Part shown: in pieces, positions 1-5,620 of the stretch
How the letters are laid out: every line of letters begins with the position of its first letter
Position numbering within the stretch: position 1 is the first letter of the stretch
Source: Candidatus Poseidoniaceae archaeon
Lineage (GTDB): Archaea; Thermoplasmatota; Poseidoniia; Poseidoniales; Poseidoniaceae
Direction: 5' to 3'
NCBI GenBank assembly: GCA_013330285.1
Contig: DUIP01000145.1
Location: 1-6,525, forward strand
Length of the DNA: 6,525 nt
Translations under genes and position numbers: made by a program
The notes under the pieces: generated by a model
Database searches by the model: none
What the model was told of the DNA's origin: nothing
What the model saw: the letters and a program-made list of their open reading frames with translations, nothing else

Positions 1-329
1 GTCCAGTCAACCCAACCATCCCTTACCTCAAAGGGCGTATGTGGAATCACACCGACCGTTAACAAGGGCTTGAGAAAACCGCCACCTCCTGCGATGATGT
101 CCACGGCGAAGTGTTGTTGATCGAAAGAACGAACCTCCTCAATCCCTGGATGTTGGCCCACTGTGGAAGCGATGTCTTCACTGCACGCCGCTTTGGCGGT
201 TCCTCGGCCTTTTCGAAGCGGCATATGTTCCTCAATTCTCAACACTGCAGATGGGTGACTTCGAGTAACATCGCCCGCCCAGTGCCCCTCAGGCAACCGA
301 ACTTCAATGCGAACCTGTTGGACGCCCAT
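1..329 (-). CDS. Bacterio-opsin-activator-like (HTH_10/BAT family) transcriptional regulator, partial, C-terminus beyond left edge
   Basis: An open frame runs leftward from an ATG at 329 off the window edge, giving 109 codons with no stop. The visible part reads like the N-terminal sensor half of archaeal Bat-type regulators. It has a W-A-G-D-V-T-R-S-H-P segment (residues 17-26), a glycine-rich G-G-G-G-F stretch near 81-85, and T-P-F-E-V-R-D-G-W-V near 98-107, patterns I associate with the domain preceding HTH_10. The helix-turn-helix itself would lie in the missing C-terminal half, so DNA binding is inferred. The family is known for archaeal transcription factors. The start is 43 bp past the glpX stop on the same strand, so cotranscription is plausible. 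The frame stays open upstream to a GTG at 413, which would overlap glpX, but the conserved sequence begins right after the ATG at 329. No clear Shine-Dalgarno sits before that ATG. The family call rests on recalled pattern only. Confidence 0.68.
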   Translation of the reverse strand, partial: MGVQQVRIEVRLPEGHWAGDVTRSHPSAVLRIEEHMPLRKGRGTAKAACSEDIASTVGQHPGIEEVRSFDQQHFAVDIIAGGGGFLKPLLTVGVIPHTPFEVRDGWVDW

Positions 330-372
330 GGAATGTTCTGGAGGGGCTACCTCTTGAAGGTACTCAAACGAC

Positions 373-1326
373 TCAAAGGCTTCGAGTGGTTTCGATTTTG
401 CGAACAGTTCCACTGGCCACGTCAATCACTTCACTGAATGTCGTCGTCGTCTTTTCTCCAAGAATGACACCGGGGAGATAACCATCGCATACACCAGCAG
501 CAGCGAAAATAGCATCCTCACTTTGGCACAAATCATTGGCTTGCCAAAGTCGGGTTAAATCATCACCAACCATGTTGCCTGCTCGGGCTTCTTCTTCATC
601 CGAACGGAACACGAGGCGTCCTTCGAACACACCACCAAGGCCACGAATGGCCGTAGCTGAAATGACGCCTTCTGGAGCAGCACCAATGCCCATGAGTAAA
701 TCGAATGGTCCATCGGGGCGAGCTGCCCATATGGCTCCAGAAACATCACCATCGCCCATCAGTTCAAGCTGTGCACCAGTCGCTCGAATTTCTTTGAACA
801 GGTCGGCATGTCGATCACGGTCAAGAGCGACAACTCGAACTTCTTCGATCGATTTGTCCAAAGCAGATGCTGTTTGTTCAAGGTTGTAAGCAACACCACC
901 ATCAAGGCTGATTTCACCAACCAGTTCTTGTCCACCAGCAATCTTGTCCATGTAACAATCTGGGGCGTGCAAGAGAGCACCACGGGGAGCTGCAGCGAGC
1001 ACTGCAATGGAGTTTGGTGAATTGTCAGCGCAGTTATTTGTGCATTCAAGTGGATCCACTGCAATGTCAATCATTGGGGCGCCTGCAACGCCAACCATGT
1101 TGCCAATTTCTTCACCAATGTAGAGCATTGGCGCCTCATCCCGCTCACCTTCTCCAATGGCCACACGGCCATCGAATGGAACGGTGTCAAAGGTACGACG
1201 CATGGCTTCGACTGCCGCCTCATCGGCCTTGTCTTTCTCACCCAAACCGCGCCATGCTGCGCTCGAAATTGCTGCTTGATCAACAGCTTCGAGAAAGTGA
1301 TGGTAAAGGTCGCCGACGTCGCCCAT
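373..1326 (-). CDS. glpX: Class II fructose-1,6-bisphosphatase GlpX
   Basis: This 317-residue protein hydrolyses fructose-1,6-bisphosphate to fructose-6-phosphate in gluconeogenesis and belongs to the lithium-sensitive phosphatase superfamily. Aligned by eye to E. coli GlpX, the metal-binding residues are present: Asp35 in K-A-D (E. coli Asp33), Glu59 in I-G-E-G-E (Glu57), Asp91 and Glu94 in D-P-L-E (Asp85, Glu88), and Glu219 in G-A-A-P-E-G-V (Glu213). E-A-P-M-L-Y-I-G-E (64-72) and H-A-P-D-x-Y-M-x-K (120-128) are also typical. The length is close to the usual 320-340. The oddity is Cys95 (TGC codon at 1042-1044), where the motif normally has Gly (E-G-T). The start is fixed because an in-frame TGA lies two codons upstream of the ATG at 1326. 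The 109 bp in front probably hold its promoter, but I cannot point to a convincing TATA box. The product pairs functionally with the aldolase encoded further right. Confidence 0.96.
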   Translation of the reverse strand: MGDVGDLYHHFLEAVDQAAISSAAWRGLGEKDKADEAAVEAMRRTFDTVPFDGRVAIGEGERDEAPMLYIGEEIGNMVGVAGAPMIDIAVDPLECTNNCADNSPNSIAVLAAAPRGALLHAPDCYMDKIAGGQELVGEISLDGGVAYNLEQTASALDKSIEEVRVVALDRDRHADLFKEIRATGAQLELMGDGDVSGAIWAARPDGPFDLLMGIGAAPEGVISATAIRGLGGVFEGRLVFRSDEEEARAGNMVGDDLTRLWQANDLCQSEDAIFAAAGVCDGYLPGVILGEKTTTTFSEVIDVASGTVRKIETTRSL

Positions 1327-1435
1327 GGCTCAAGACGAGCGCGCCCCATCCATCAATGAAACGGTCGGACACGAATGCAAACGAACCTCAAATTGTCGAA
1401 GCGCTGAAGTTTGAAACATCAACGCTGCAGTTGAT

Positions 1436-1888
1436 TTAATCCTCTGCTTTGAATTTCTCAACCACAACAATGTCAGTGATTGAAGTGCTAGGGTATTGCC
1501 CATTCTCATCTTTCTCCAAGGATTTCACCATGTCCAACGCACACAATAGGCCTGCACTTACGCCGGTGAGCGCCTCCATTTCGATGCCAGTCTTGTAATG
1601 AGCGGCTACATTCACAGTGCAGCGCAAAGCGTTGCCCTCAAACGACCATGAAACAGTGCATCCCTCCAAGGGAATTGGGTGGCAGTGAGGGATGATTCGT
1701 GGCGTTTCCTTCACCGCCTGAATGGCTGCAATGGTCGATGCTTCGAGCACATCGCCCTTCTTGATTTCTTTATTTTGAATGGCCAAGACCGTGGCCGCTT
1801 GAAGATGAAGCAAGCCTGTGGCTGATGCGTGGCGTTCGACAACCGGTTTCGATCCAATGTGCACTATGCCTTCAATCTCTTTTTCCAT
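1436..1888 (-). CDS. moaC: Cyclic pyranopterin monophosphate synthase MoaC
   Basis: A 150-residue protein of normal MoaC length. MoaC converts the 3',8-cyclo-7,8-dihydro-GTP made by MoaA into cyclic pyranopterin monophosphate in the cytoplasm, the first pathway-specific intermediate of molybdenum cofactor synthesis. Family landmarks are clear: H-C-H-P at 68-71, with His70 matching E. coli His77; K-T-G-I-E-M-E-A-L at 99-107; and D-M-V-K at 119-122, with Asp119 and Lys122 matching the E. coli Asp128 and Lys131 pair. The N-terminal K-G-D-V-L-x-x-A-x-I-A-A-I-Q segment (44-57) is also typical. It starts 10 bp after the moaE stop on the same strand, with a GAGGG ribosome-binding sequence overlapping that stop, so the two are almost certainly one transcript. 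No moaA or moaD is present here, so the rest of the pathway must be encoded elsewhere. Confidence 0.97.
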   Translation of the reverse strand: MEKEIEGIVHIGSKPVVERHASATGLLHLQAATVLAIQNKEIKKGDVLEASTIAAIQAVKETPRIIPHCHPIPLEGCTVSWSFEGNALRCTVNVAAHYKTGIEMEALTGVSAGLLCALDMVKSLEKDENGQYPSTSITDIVVVEKFKAED

Positions 1889-1895
1889 GATGTAT

Positions 1896-1900
1896 CCCTC
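1896..1900 (-). promoter_or_regulatory. Shine-Dalgarno-like site for moaC
   Basis: GAGGG on the minus strand overlaps the moaE stop codon (TGAGGG) and lies 7 nt before the moaC ATG at 1888. The spacing suits ribosome binding, supports that start codon, and suggests translational coupling with moaE. Confidence 0.65.
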
Positions 1901-2348
1901 AGCCTAAGCCTGCCTTCCATGACTCACCTTTGTTGGTCACTTCTTTTTTCCACAGGGGCGCCTGCTTCTTGAGTTCGTCGATGAGCCATTCACATGCTCT
2001 GAATGCTTCCTTGCGATGAGGGCTACCCACATGGATGGCAACAATCGGCTCTTCGGGCCCTACAGAACCGACCCTATGTGCCATCGCAACACAGCGAACC
2101 TTGTGCACTTCGATGGCTTGTTCAGCCAGACCGTAAAGAACGGAGGAGAGTTGTTCTTGCCATGCATCAAATTCCAAGCGAAGGACTTCCGCATCACCCT
2201 CCATCCCTCTTGTGATTCCCAAAAAAGAGACGACTGCCCCACATCCATTCAACGGGAGTTTGGCCTTGAGCGCATTTTCATCAAGCGCATCAAGCGCTTC
2301 TTCGATGATGATGTGCGCCGCCATGGCTGCACGAAGAGAACGCATCAT
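1899..2348 (-). CDS. moaE: Molybdopterin synthase catalytic subunit MoaE
   Basis: MoaE is the large subunit of molybdopterin synthase. With thiocarboxylated MoaD it inserts the dithiolene sulfurs into cyclic pyranopterin monophosphate, the product of MoaC. The 149-residue protein shows C-G-A-V-V-S-F-L-G-x-x-R (36-47), H-R-V-G at 91-94, S-P-H-R at 109-112 (E. coli His103-Arg104), and L-K-K-Q-A-P-L-W-K-K-E at 126-136, where Lys127 and Lys134 match E. coli Lys119 and Lys126. The usual Y-E-A-Y is replaced by F-D-A-W (60-63). The start is uncertain. The ATG at 2348 gives the full length, but the ATG at 2324 gives M-A-A-H-I-I-I, a more family-like N-terminus, and neither has a Shine-Dalgarno. The gene is divergent from the flavoprotein gene, with only 17 bp between the outermost ATGs. 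Its MoaD partner is not in the window. Confidence 0.95.
   Translation of the reverse strand: MMRSLRAAMAAHIIIEEALDALDENALKAKLPLNGCGAVVSFLGITRGMEGDAEVLRLEFDAWQEQLSSVLYGLAEQAIEVHKVRCVAMAHRVGSVGPEEPIVAIHVGSPHRKEAFRACEWLIDELKKQAPLWKKEVTNKGESWKAGLG
2279..2296. repeat. Tandem 9-bp duplication inside moaE
   Basis: The nonamer CATCAAGCG occurs twice in a row. On the coding strand it yields Ala-Leu-Asp-Ala-Leu-Asp (residues 19-24 of MoaE numbered from 2348), in the variable N-terminal part before the first conserved motif. It keeps the frame and is probably a harmless in-frame duplication or chance codon repetition. Confidence 0.8.
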
Positions 2349-2363
2349 TCAAACCCCACGCCT

Positions 2364-2381
2364 CCATGGGGTATCCCATGG
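2364..2381. repeat. Inverted repeat in the divergent moaE / flavoprotein intergenic region
   Basis: CCATGGG (2364-2370) and CCCATGG (2375-2381) are perfect 7-bp inverted arms around a GTAT spacer. The arms contain both candidate ATG codons (2366 and 2378) of the rightward flavoprotein gene, and the repeat lies 16-33 bp upstream of the outer moaE ATG. It could form a small hairpin at the translation start or be a dyad operator for the two divergent genes. It could also be coincidence, since CCATGG is itself palindromic. Confidence 0.5.
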
Positions 2382-3649
2382 GCGAGGAGGCGGCAATCCA
2401 TATCATGGGCGCTGGACTCTCAGGTTTGGCTGCAGCGACCCTTCTGGCACGTGCTGGAAAAGAGGTGCATGTCCATGACATACGCGCTGATTCTGGTGCA
2501 CGATTTGACGGTGATTTTCAGGCGCTCGAAAATTGGAGTATGGATGAAGATTTCTTCGACCAACTCAAAGCGTGGGGTTTTGATACCTCGGAATTCAAAG
2601 CAACCGAATTCGATGTTGTGGACCTGATCCATCCCGATGACGTCATCACCCAGGCGACCACATCAAAGGTGGCCTACAGAATCGTTGAGCGTGGCACTTC
2701 TGAACACACCATCGATCAAGGCTTCAAGCGACAAGCTCTTGCCGCAGGCGCACAAATTCATTACAAATCAAGGGTAAAGGAAGAGGATTGCACCATCATT
2801 GCTTGTGGCCCAAAGGGCACTTCTGCAGTGGCCTATGGTGAGATATTTCACACCGATCACCCCAATCACATCGGGTTTCAATTGAACGACAAACTTGCCC
2901 CCGGGTCCTATTCGTACCTGATTATCATCGATGGTGTTGGCCTCATCTGTACCTGCCTTTGGCGCAAGCAGAAGAAAAGCGACCGGTTCCTCAACGAAAC
3001 AATTGCTTGGTATGAAGCGCATTATCCAAACCTCAATCGAAAACCGATCAAACGGGTCGGAGGCAAAGGCGACTTCACAATCAACAAGAGGTACAAGCAA
3101 GATGGTCGCTACTATGTTGGTGAATCAGGTGGCCTTCAAGATTTCATGTGGGGCTTTGGCATGAGAATGGCCGTGTGGTCAGGCGTTTTGGCAGCAAATG
3201 ATCTGCTTGGAAAAGGCGACTATGAAGCAGATGTACGTCAGCAGTTGATGCCGTATGTGCGCACAAGTGTGGCCAACCGTTGGCTCATGAATAGGGTCGG
3301 AGATCGAACGTTCAAGCGCATGTGTAACGCATGGATGAAGGATCAGAGGAAACGAGACGATGGTTTGATTTGGATCGGGAAATTATTCAGGCCAACGTGG
3401 TACAAAGGCCTCCTGTATCGCATTGTTAACCCGTTCATGCTCCAGAATGATGCCAAAGCCATGGGCCGAGGCGTGCGAAGAATGCCATTCCGCAAGGCAC
3501 TCAAAAGAGATGTCTGGGAACAGTCCGAAGCAGCCAAAGCTGTGGGAGCCCAATGGGATGCTGCCCGCCGGAAGGGTGGGGAAACCTCGTTCGCCAATGA
3601 CACTGAAACCTCCAAGGATGAGCAATCCGAGCATGCGATTTCTTCATAA
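2366..3649 (+). CDS. FAD-dependent oxidoreductase, geranylgeranyl-reductase-like
   Basis: A 427-residue flavoprotein. The N-terminal Rossmann motif is clear: I-H-I-M-G-A-G-L-S-G-L-A-A-A (11-24) ending in H-V-H-D with Asp38, typical for binding the FAD adenosine ribose. T-I-I-A-C-G-P-K-G (143-151) takes the place of the usual A-D-G segment. P-G-S-Y-S-Y-L-I-I-I-D-G (179-190) resembles the substrate-site strand of archaeal geranylgeranyl reductases. V-G-E-S-G-G-L-Q-D-F-M-W-G-F-G (251-265) followed by S-G-V-L-A-A is the second FAD motif, with Glu253 where Asp is usual. The C-terminal ~130 residues are very basic and then end in an acidic, Ser/Thr-rich tail. Relatives reduce isoprenoid chains of archaeal lipids, but the substrate here cannot be set from sequence. 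The start may be 2366 or 2378. The ATG at 2405 is too late, because it would delete the first beta strand. The enoyl-CoA hydratase gene follows after 23 bp. Confidence 0.85.
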   Translation: MGYPMGEEAAIHIMGAGLSGLAAATLLARAGKEVHVHDIRADSGARFDGDFQALENWSMDEDFFDQLKAWGFDTSEFKATEFDVVDLIHPDDVITQATTSKVAYRIVERGTSEHTIDQGFKRQALAAGAQIHYKSRVKEEDCTIIACGPKGTSAVAYGEIFHTDHPNHIGFQLNDKLAPGSYSYLIIIDGVGLICTCLWRKQKKSDRFLNETIAWYEAHYPNLNRKPIKRVGGKGDFTINKRYKQDGRYYVGESGGLQDFMWGFGMRMAVWSGVLAANDLLGKGDYEADVRQQLMPYVRTSVANRWLMNRVGDRTFKRMCNAWMKDQRKRDDGLIWIGKLFRPTWYKGLLYRIVNPFMLQNDAKAMGRGVRRMPFRKALKRDVWEQSEAAKAVGAQWDAARRKGGETSFANDTETSKDEQSEHAISS

Positions 3650-3652
3650 TAC
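3644..3652 (+). promoter_or_regulatory. Possible archaeal TATA box for the enoyl-CoA hydratase gene
   Basis: TTCATAATA overlaps the stop codon of the flavoprotein gene and lies 21-29 nt before the ATG at 3673. That is the spacing expected between a TATA box and the start of a leaderless archaeal transcript. There is no Shine-Dalgarno before 3673, which agrees with a leaderless mRNA. The match to a TATA consensus is only partial. Confidence 0.3.
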
Positions 3653-3672
3653 GAGTCCGTGTGGCTTGACGC

Positions 3673-4539
3673 ATGGACGACCTACACGGATTGACCCTCG
3701 AACCAATGCCTAACCGACTTGTCAACTACGGTGTCACAAACAACGGCATCGCAGTGATTGAACTCACCTCAGACTCTGCTGGTGCTCCTCTCGAAGGCGC
3801 AAATGACCGCTCACCAAACACCTACACCCACGAAATGATGCGAGACATCGATACTGCGATCGTCAAGGCTCGTTTCGATGACGATGTAACATGCATCGTC
3901 TTGACCGGTAATGGAGCGTCGTTCTTCTCGGCTGGCGCATCCATTCAAATGTTGAACAGCGTCACACCCGGCTTCAAGTACAACTTCTGCCTTCACGCCA
4001 ATGAAACCCTTTCCCGTCTTGAGCAAACCTCGAAACTCGTTGTTTGTGCCATCAATGGCCACGCCGTCGGCGGTGGGCTCGAAATTGCAATGGCAGCAGA
4101 CATTCGTATCGCACGAAAGAACTCCGGTAAAGTCGGTCTGCCTGAAATCAACCTTGGTGTCCTCGCTGGTACCGGCGGTACCGCTCGTCTGACTCGACTG
4201 ATCGGCAAAGCAAAGGCGCTGGAAATGATGGTCACTGGCGAATTGATGTCTTTTGAGGACGCCCACGGCTGCAACCTCATCAACCACATTTGGGAAGGGT
4301 CCCCTGAAGACTTCCGAAGAGACATTCTCGACTGGTGTGGTCAATTCACCCTACCAAACAAGGCTGTCAAGGCTGTTGGAAACATCAAGCGTTCCTGCCA
4401 AACCGGTCCAGAAATTCCATTCGAGTACCACTTGGCGCTCGAGCGGGAATTGCAAGCAGCTTTGTTCAACAGCAGCGACGCCAAAGAAGGCATTGCCGCA
4501 TATGTGGAAAAGCGTGTTGCAAACTTCACTGGACAGTGA
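3673..4539 (+). CDS. Enoyl-CoA hydratase/isomerase (crotonase) family protein
   Basis: A 288-residue crotonase-fold protein, somewhat longer than the usual ~260. Members hydrate or isomerise enoyl-CoA thioesters, for example in fatty-acid beta-oxidation. Both glutamates of true hydratases are in place: Glu137 in G-H-A-V-G-G-G-L-E-I-A-M (129-140) and Glu158 in V-G-L-P-E-I-N-L-G (154-162), followed by G-T-G-G-T-A-R-L (166-173). The first oxyanion-hole segment is F-F-S-A-G-A-S-I (84-91), with Ser90 where Asp is common (G-A-D). Hydratase activity is therefore likely, although the acyl chain is unknown. An insert-like stretch at 33-52 before the first conserved helix, together with a longer N-terminus, explains the extra length. 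M-P-N-R-L-V-N-Y-G-V from the ATG at 3706 is an alternative start. The gene lies 23 bp after the flavoprotein gene. No other beta-oxidation gene is seen here. Confidence 0.92.
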   Translation: MDDLHGLTLEPMPNRLVNYGVTNNGIAVIELTSDSAGAPLEGANDRSPNTYTHEMMRDIDTAIVKARFDDDVTCIVLTGNGASFFSAGASIQMLNSVTPGFKYNFCLHANETLSRLEQTSKLVVCAINGHAVGGGLEIAMAADIRIARKNSGKVGLPEINLGVLAGTGGTARLTRLIGKAKALEMMVTGELMSFEDAHGCNLINHIWEGSPEDFRRDILDWCGQFTLPNKAVKAVGNIKRSCQTGPEIPFEYHLALERELQAALFNSSDAKEGIAAYVEKRVANFTGQ

Positions 4540-4613
4540 AGACACCTCTTGCTTTGAGACGATCTGCTCGGTGCAGTTTGTGACCCCTCACTCGTTGATG
4601 TGCGCATGCTGAA

Positions 4614-4624
4614 CTACAAAAAAA
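4614..4624 (+). promoter_or_regulatory. A-rich TATA-like element upstream of the aldolase gene
   Basis: The 139 bp between the hydratase stop and the aldolase ATG contain no convincing gene. Their only A/T-rich element is CTACAAAAAAA. If it acts as a TATA box, transcription would begin near 4645 and leave a leader of about 35 nt carrying the GGTGAG site. No T-rich terminator is visible in this gap. The call is weak. Confidence 0.22.
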
Positions 4625-4669
4625 CCGGCCGCAGTCTTGAAGTTCCCTCCACCTTTGGCACGGAACACA

Positions 4670-4675
4670 GGTGAG
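4670..4675 (+). promoter_or_regulatory. Shine-Dalgarno site that sets the aldolase start
   Basis: GGTGAG ends 3 nt before the ATG at 4679 and can pair with the 3' end of 16S rRNA. It favours this ATG over the in-frame TTG at 4637, which would add 14 residues unlike the family. The spacing is slightly short. Confidence 0.6.
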
Positions 4676-4678
4676 CCG

Positions 4679-5614
4679 ATGACCAAGTACAACGTCCCAG
4701 CAGATGTCCCTAACGATTTAGTCGAAACATACATCGCAAACATGGATGCTGCAACCGCAGGAACAGGAAAGATGAATCTGTTTGCATGCGATCAGAAAAT
4801 CGAACACTTGAACGATGATTTCTATGACGGTGGAGACAAAATACCATCGACATCAAACGACCCAGGCCATCTCTTCGAAATTGGACAACGTTGCCACGAT
4901 GCAGGTACAATCGGAGTTCTTGCTGGTCAATTGGGCCTCATCTCTCAATACGCCCGTGACTATCCAGACCTTCCATACCTCGTCAAGCTCAATTCAAAAT
5001 CTCACATGGTCAAGACCGCTCAACGAGATCCAATCTCACAAGCGATGTGGGATATGGACGACGTCATGTCCCTCTCCCACAACGGCATCAATGTCGTGGG
5101 CATTGGCTACACGGTCTACATCGGTAGTGAATTTGAACATGAAATGCTCTCTGAAGCTGCTCAATTCATCCGTCAAGCCCACGAGCTTGGCATGATTGCT
5201 GTGGTTTGGATGTATCCAAGAGGGCAAGCCGTTGCTGATGAAAAGGACCCTCAGTTGATTTCTGGCGCCGCTGGGGTCGCTGCCTGTATTGGTGCAGATT
5301 TTGCAAAGGTCAATTACCCCACTGCATTCGAAGGAATGACGCAGCCTGAATCCCTTGCTATCGCTGCACAAGCCGCTGGTCGAACTGGAATTATCTGCTC
5401 AGGTGGCGGCTCGCTTCCGGCGTTGGATTTCCTTCAACGACTGCATGACCAAATGAGCGTTGGCAACTGCATGGGTGCAGCAACAGGGCGCAACATTCAC
5501 CAACGCACAACAGAAGAAGCTGTTCGAATGACTGCTGCGTGCCATGCCATCATTTGCCAAGGGGCTTCAGTCGCCGACGCAATGGCGATTTTTGAAGGCA
5601 AATCATCGGCGTGA
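4679..5614 (+). CDS. fba: Class I fructose-bisphosphate aldolase, archaeal/DhnA type
   Basis: A 311-residue TIM-barrel aldolase of the DeoC/DhnA (FbaB-like) superfamily. It interconverts fructose-1,6-bisphosphate with dihydroxyacetone phosphate and glyceraldehyde-3-phosphate. Visible motifs, numbered from this ATG, are A-C-D-Q-K-I-E-H (36-43, matching the D-Q-G-x-E-H strand), Y-L-V-K-L-N at 100-105, the conserved A-H-E-L-G-M segment at 167-172 followed by W-M-Y (177-179), G-A-D-F-A-K-V-N-Y (205-213) with Lys210 as probable Schiff-base lysine, and the phosphate-binding C-S-G-G-G (240-244) and G-A-A-T-G-R-N-I (266-273). The ATG at 4679 is chosen because it has a Shine-Dalgarno and begins the conserved region; the frame is open further upstream only with a TTG start. 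Its product is the substrate of GlpX, so the two serve one gluconeogenic route, though they are not in one operon. It converges on the glycosyltransferase gene with 6 bp between stops. Confidence 0.93.
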   Translation: MTKYNVPADVPNDLVETYIANMDAATAGTGKMNLFACDQKIEHLNDDFYDGGDKIPSTSNDPGHLFEIGQRCHDAGTIGVLAGQLGLISQYARDYPDLPYLVKLNSKSHMVKTAQRDPISQAMWDMDDVMSLSHNGINVVGIGYTVYIGSEFEHEMLSEAAQFIRQAHELGMIAVVWMYPRGQAVADEKDPQLISGAAGVAACIGADFAKVNYPTAFEGMTQPESLAIAAQAAGRTGIICSGGGSLPALDFLQRLHDQMSVGNCMGAATGRNIHQRTTEEAVRMTAACHAIICQGASVADAMAIFEGKSSA

Positions 5615-5620
5615 ACAGGA

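Noticed and set aside
111..437. 108-codon plus-strand open frame at the left edge
   Set aside because: It is antisense to the glpX end and to the truncated regulator, whose frame has far better family resemblance.
2016..2627. 203-codon open frame on the plus strand across moaE and the flavoprotein start
   Set aside because: It lies antisense to moaE and then out of frame with the flavoprotein, both of which have clear family motifs; its own translation shows no recognisable pattern.
4169..4183. GGTACC repeated twice around GGC, looking like a paired restriction-site repeat
   Set aside because: It encodes the conserved glycine-rich G-T-G-G-T of the crotonase fold and is explained by coding constraint.
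3811..4344. 177-codon open frame on the minus strand inside the enoyl-CoA hydratase gene
   Set aside because: It is fully antisense to a gene with both catalytic glutamates intact, and its product has no family-like motif, so it is a frame shadow.
4637..4678. N-terminal extension of the aldolase from a TTG codon
   Set aside because: The 14 extra residues are proline-rich and unlike the family, while the ATG at 4679 has a Shine-Dalgarno directly upstream.
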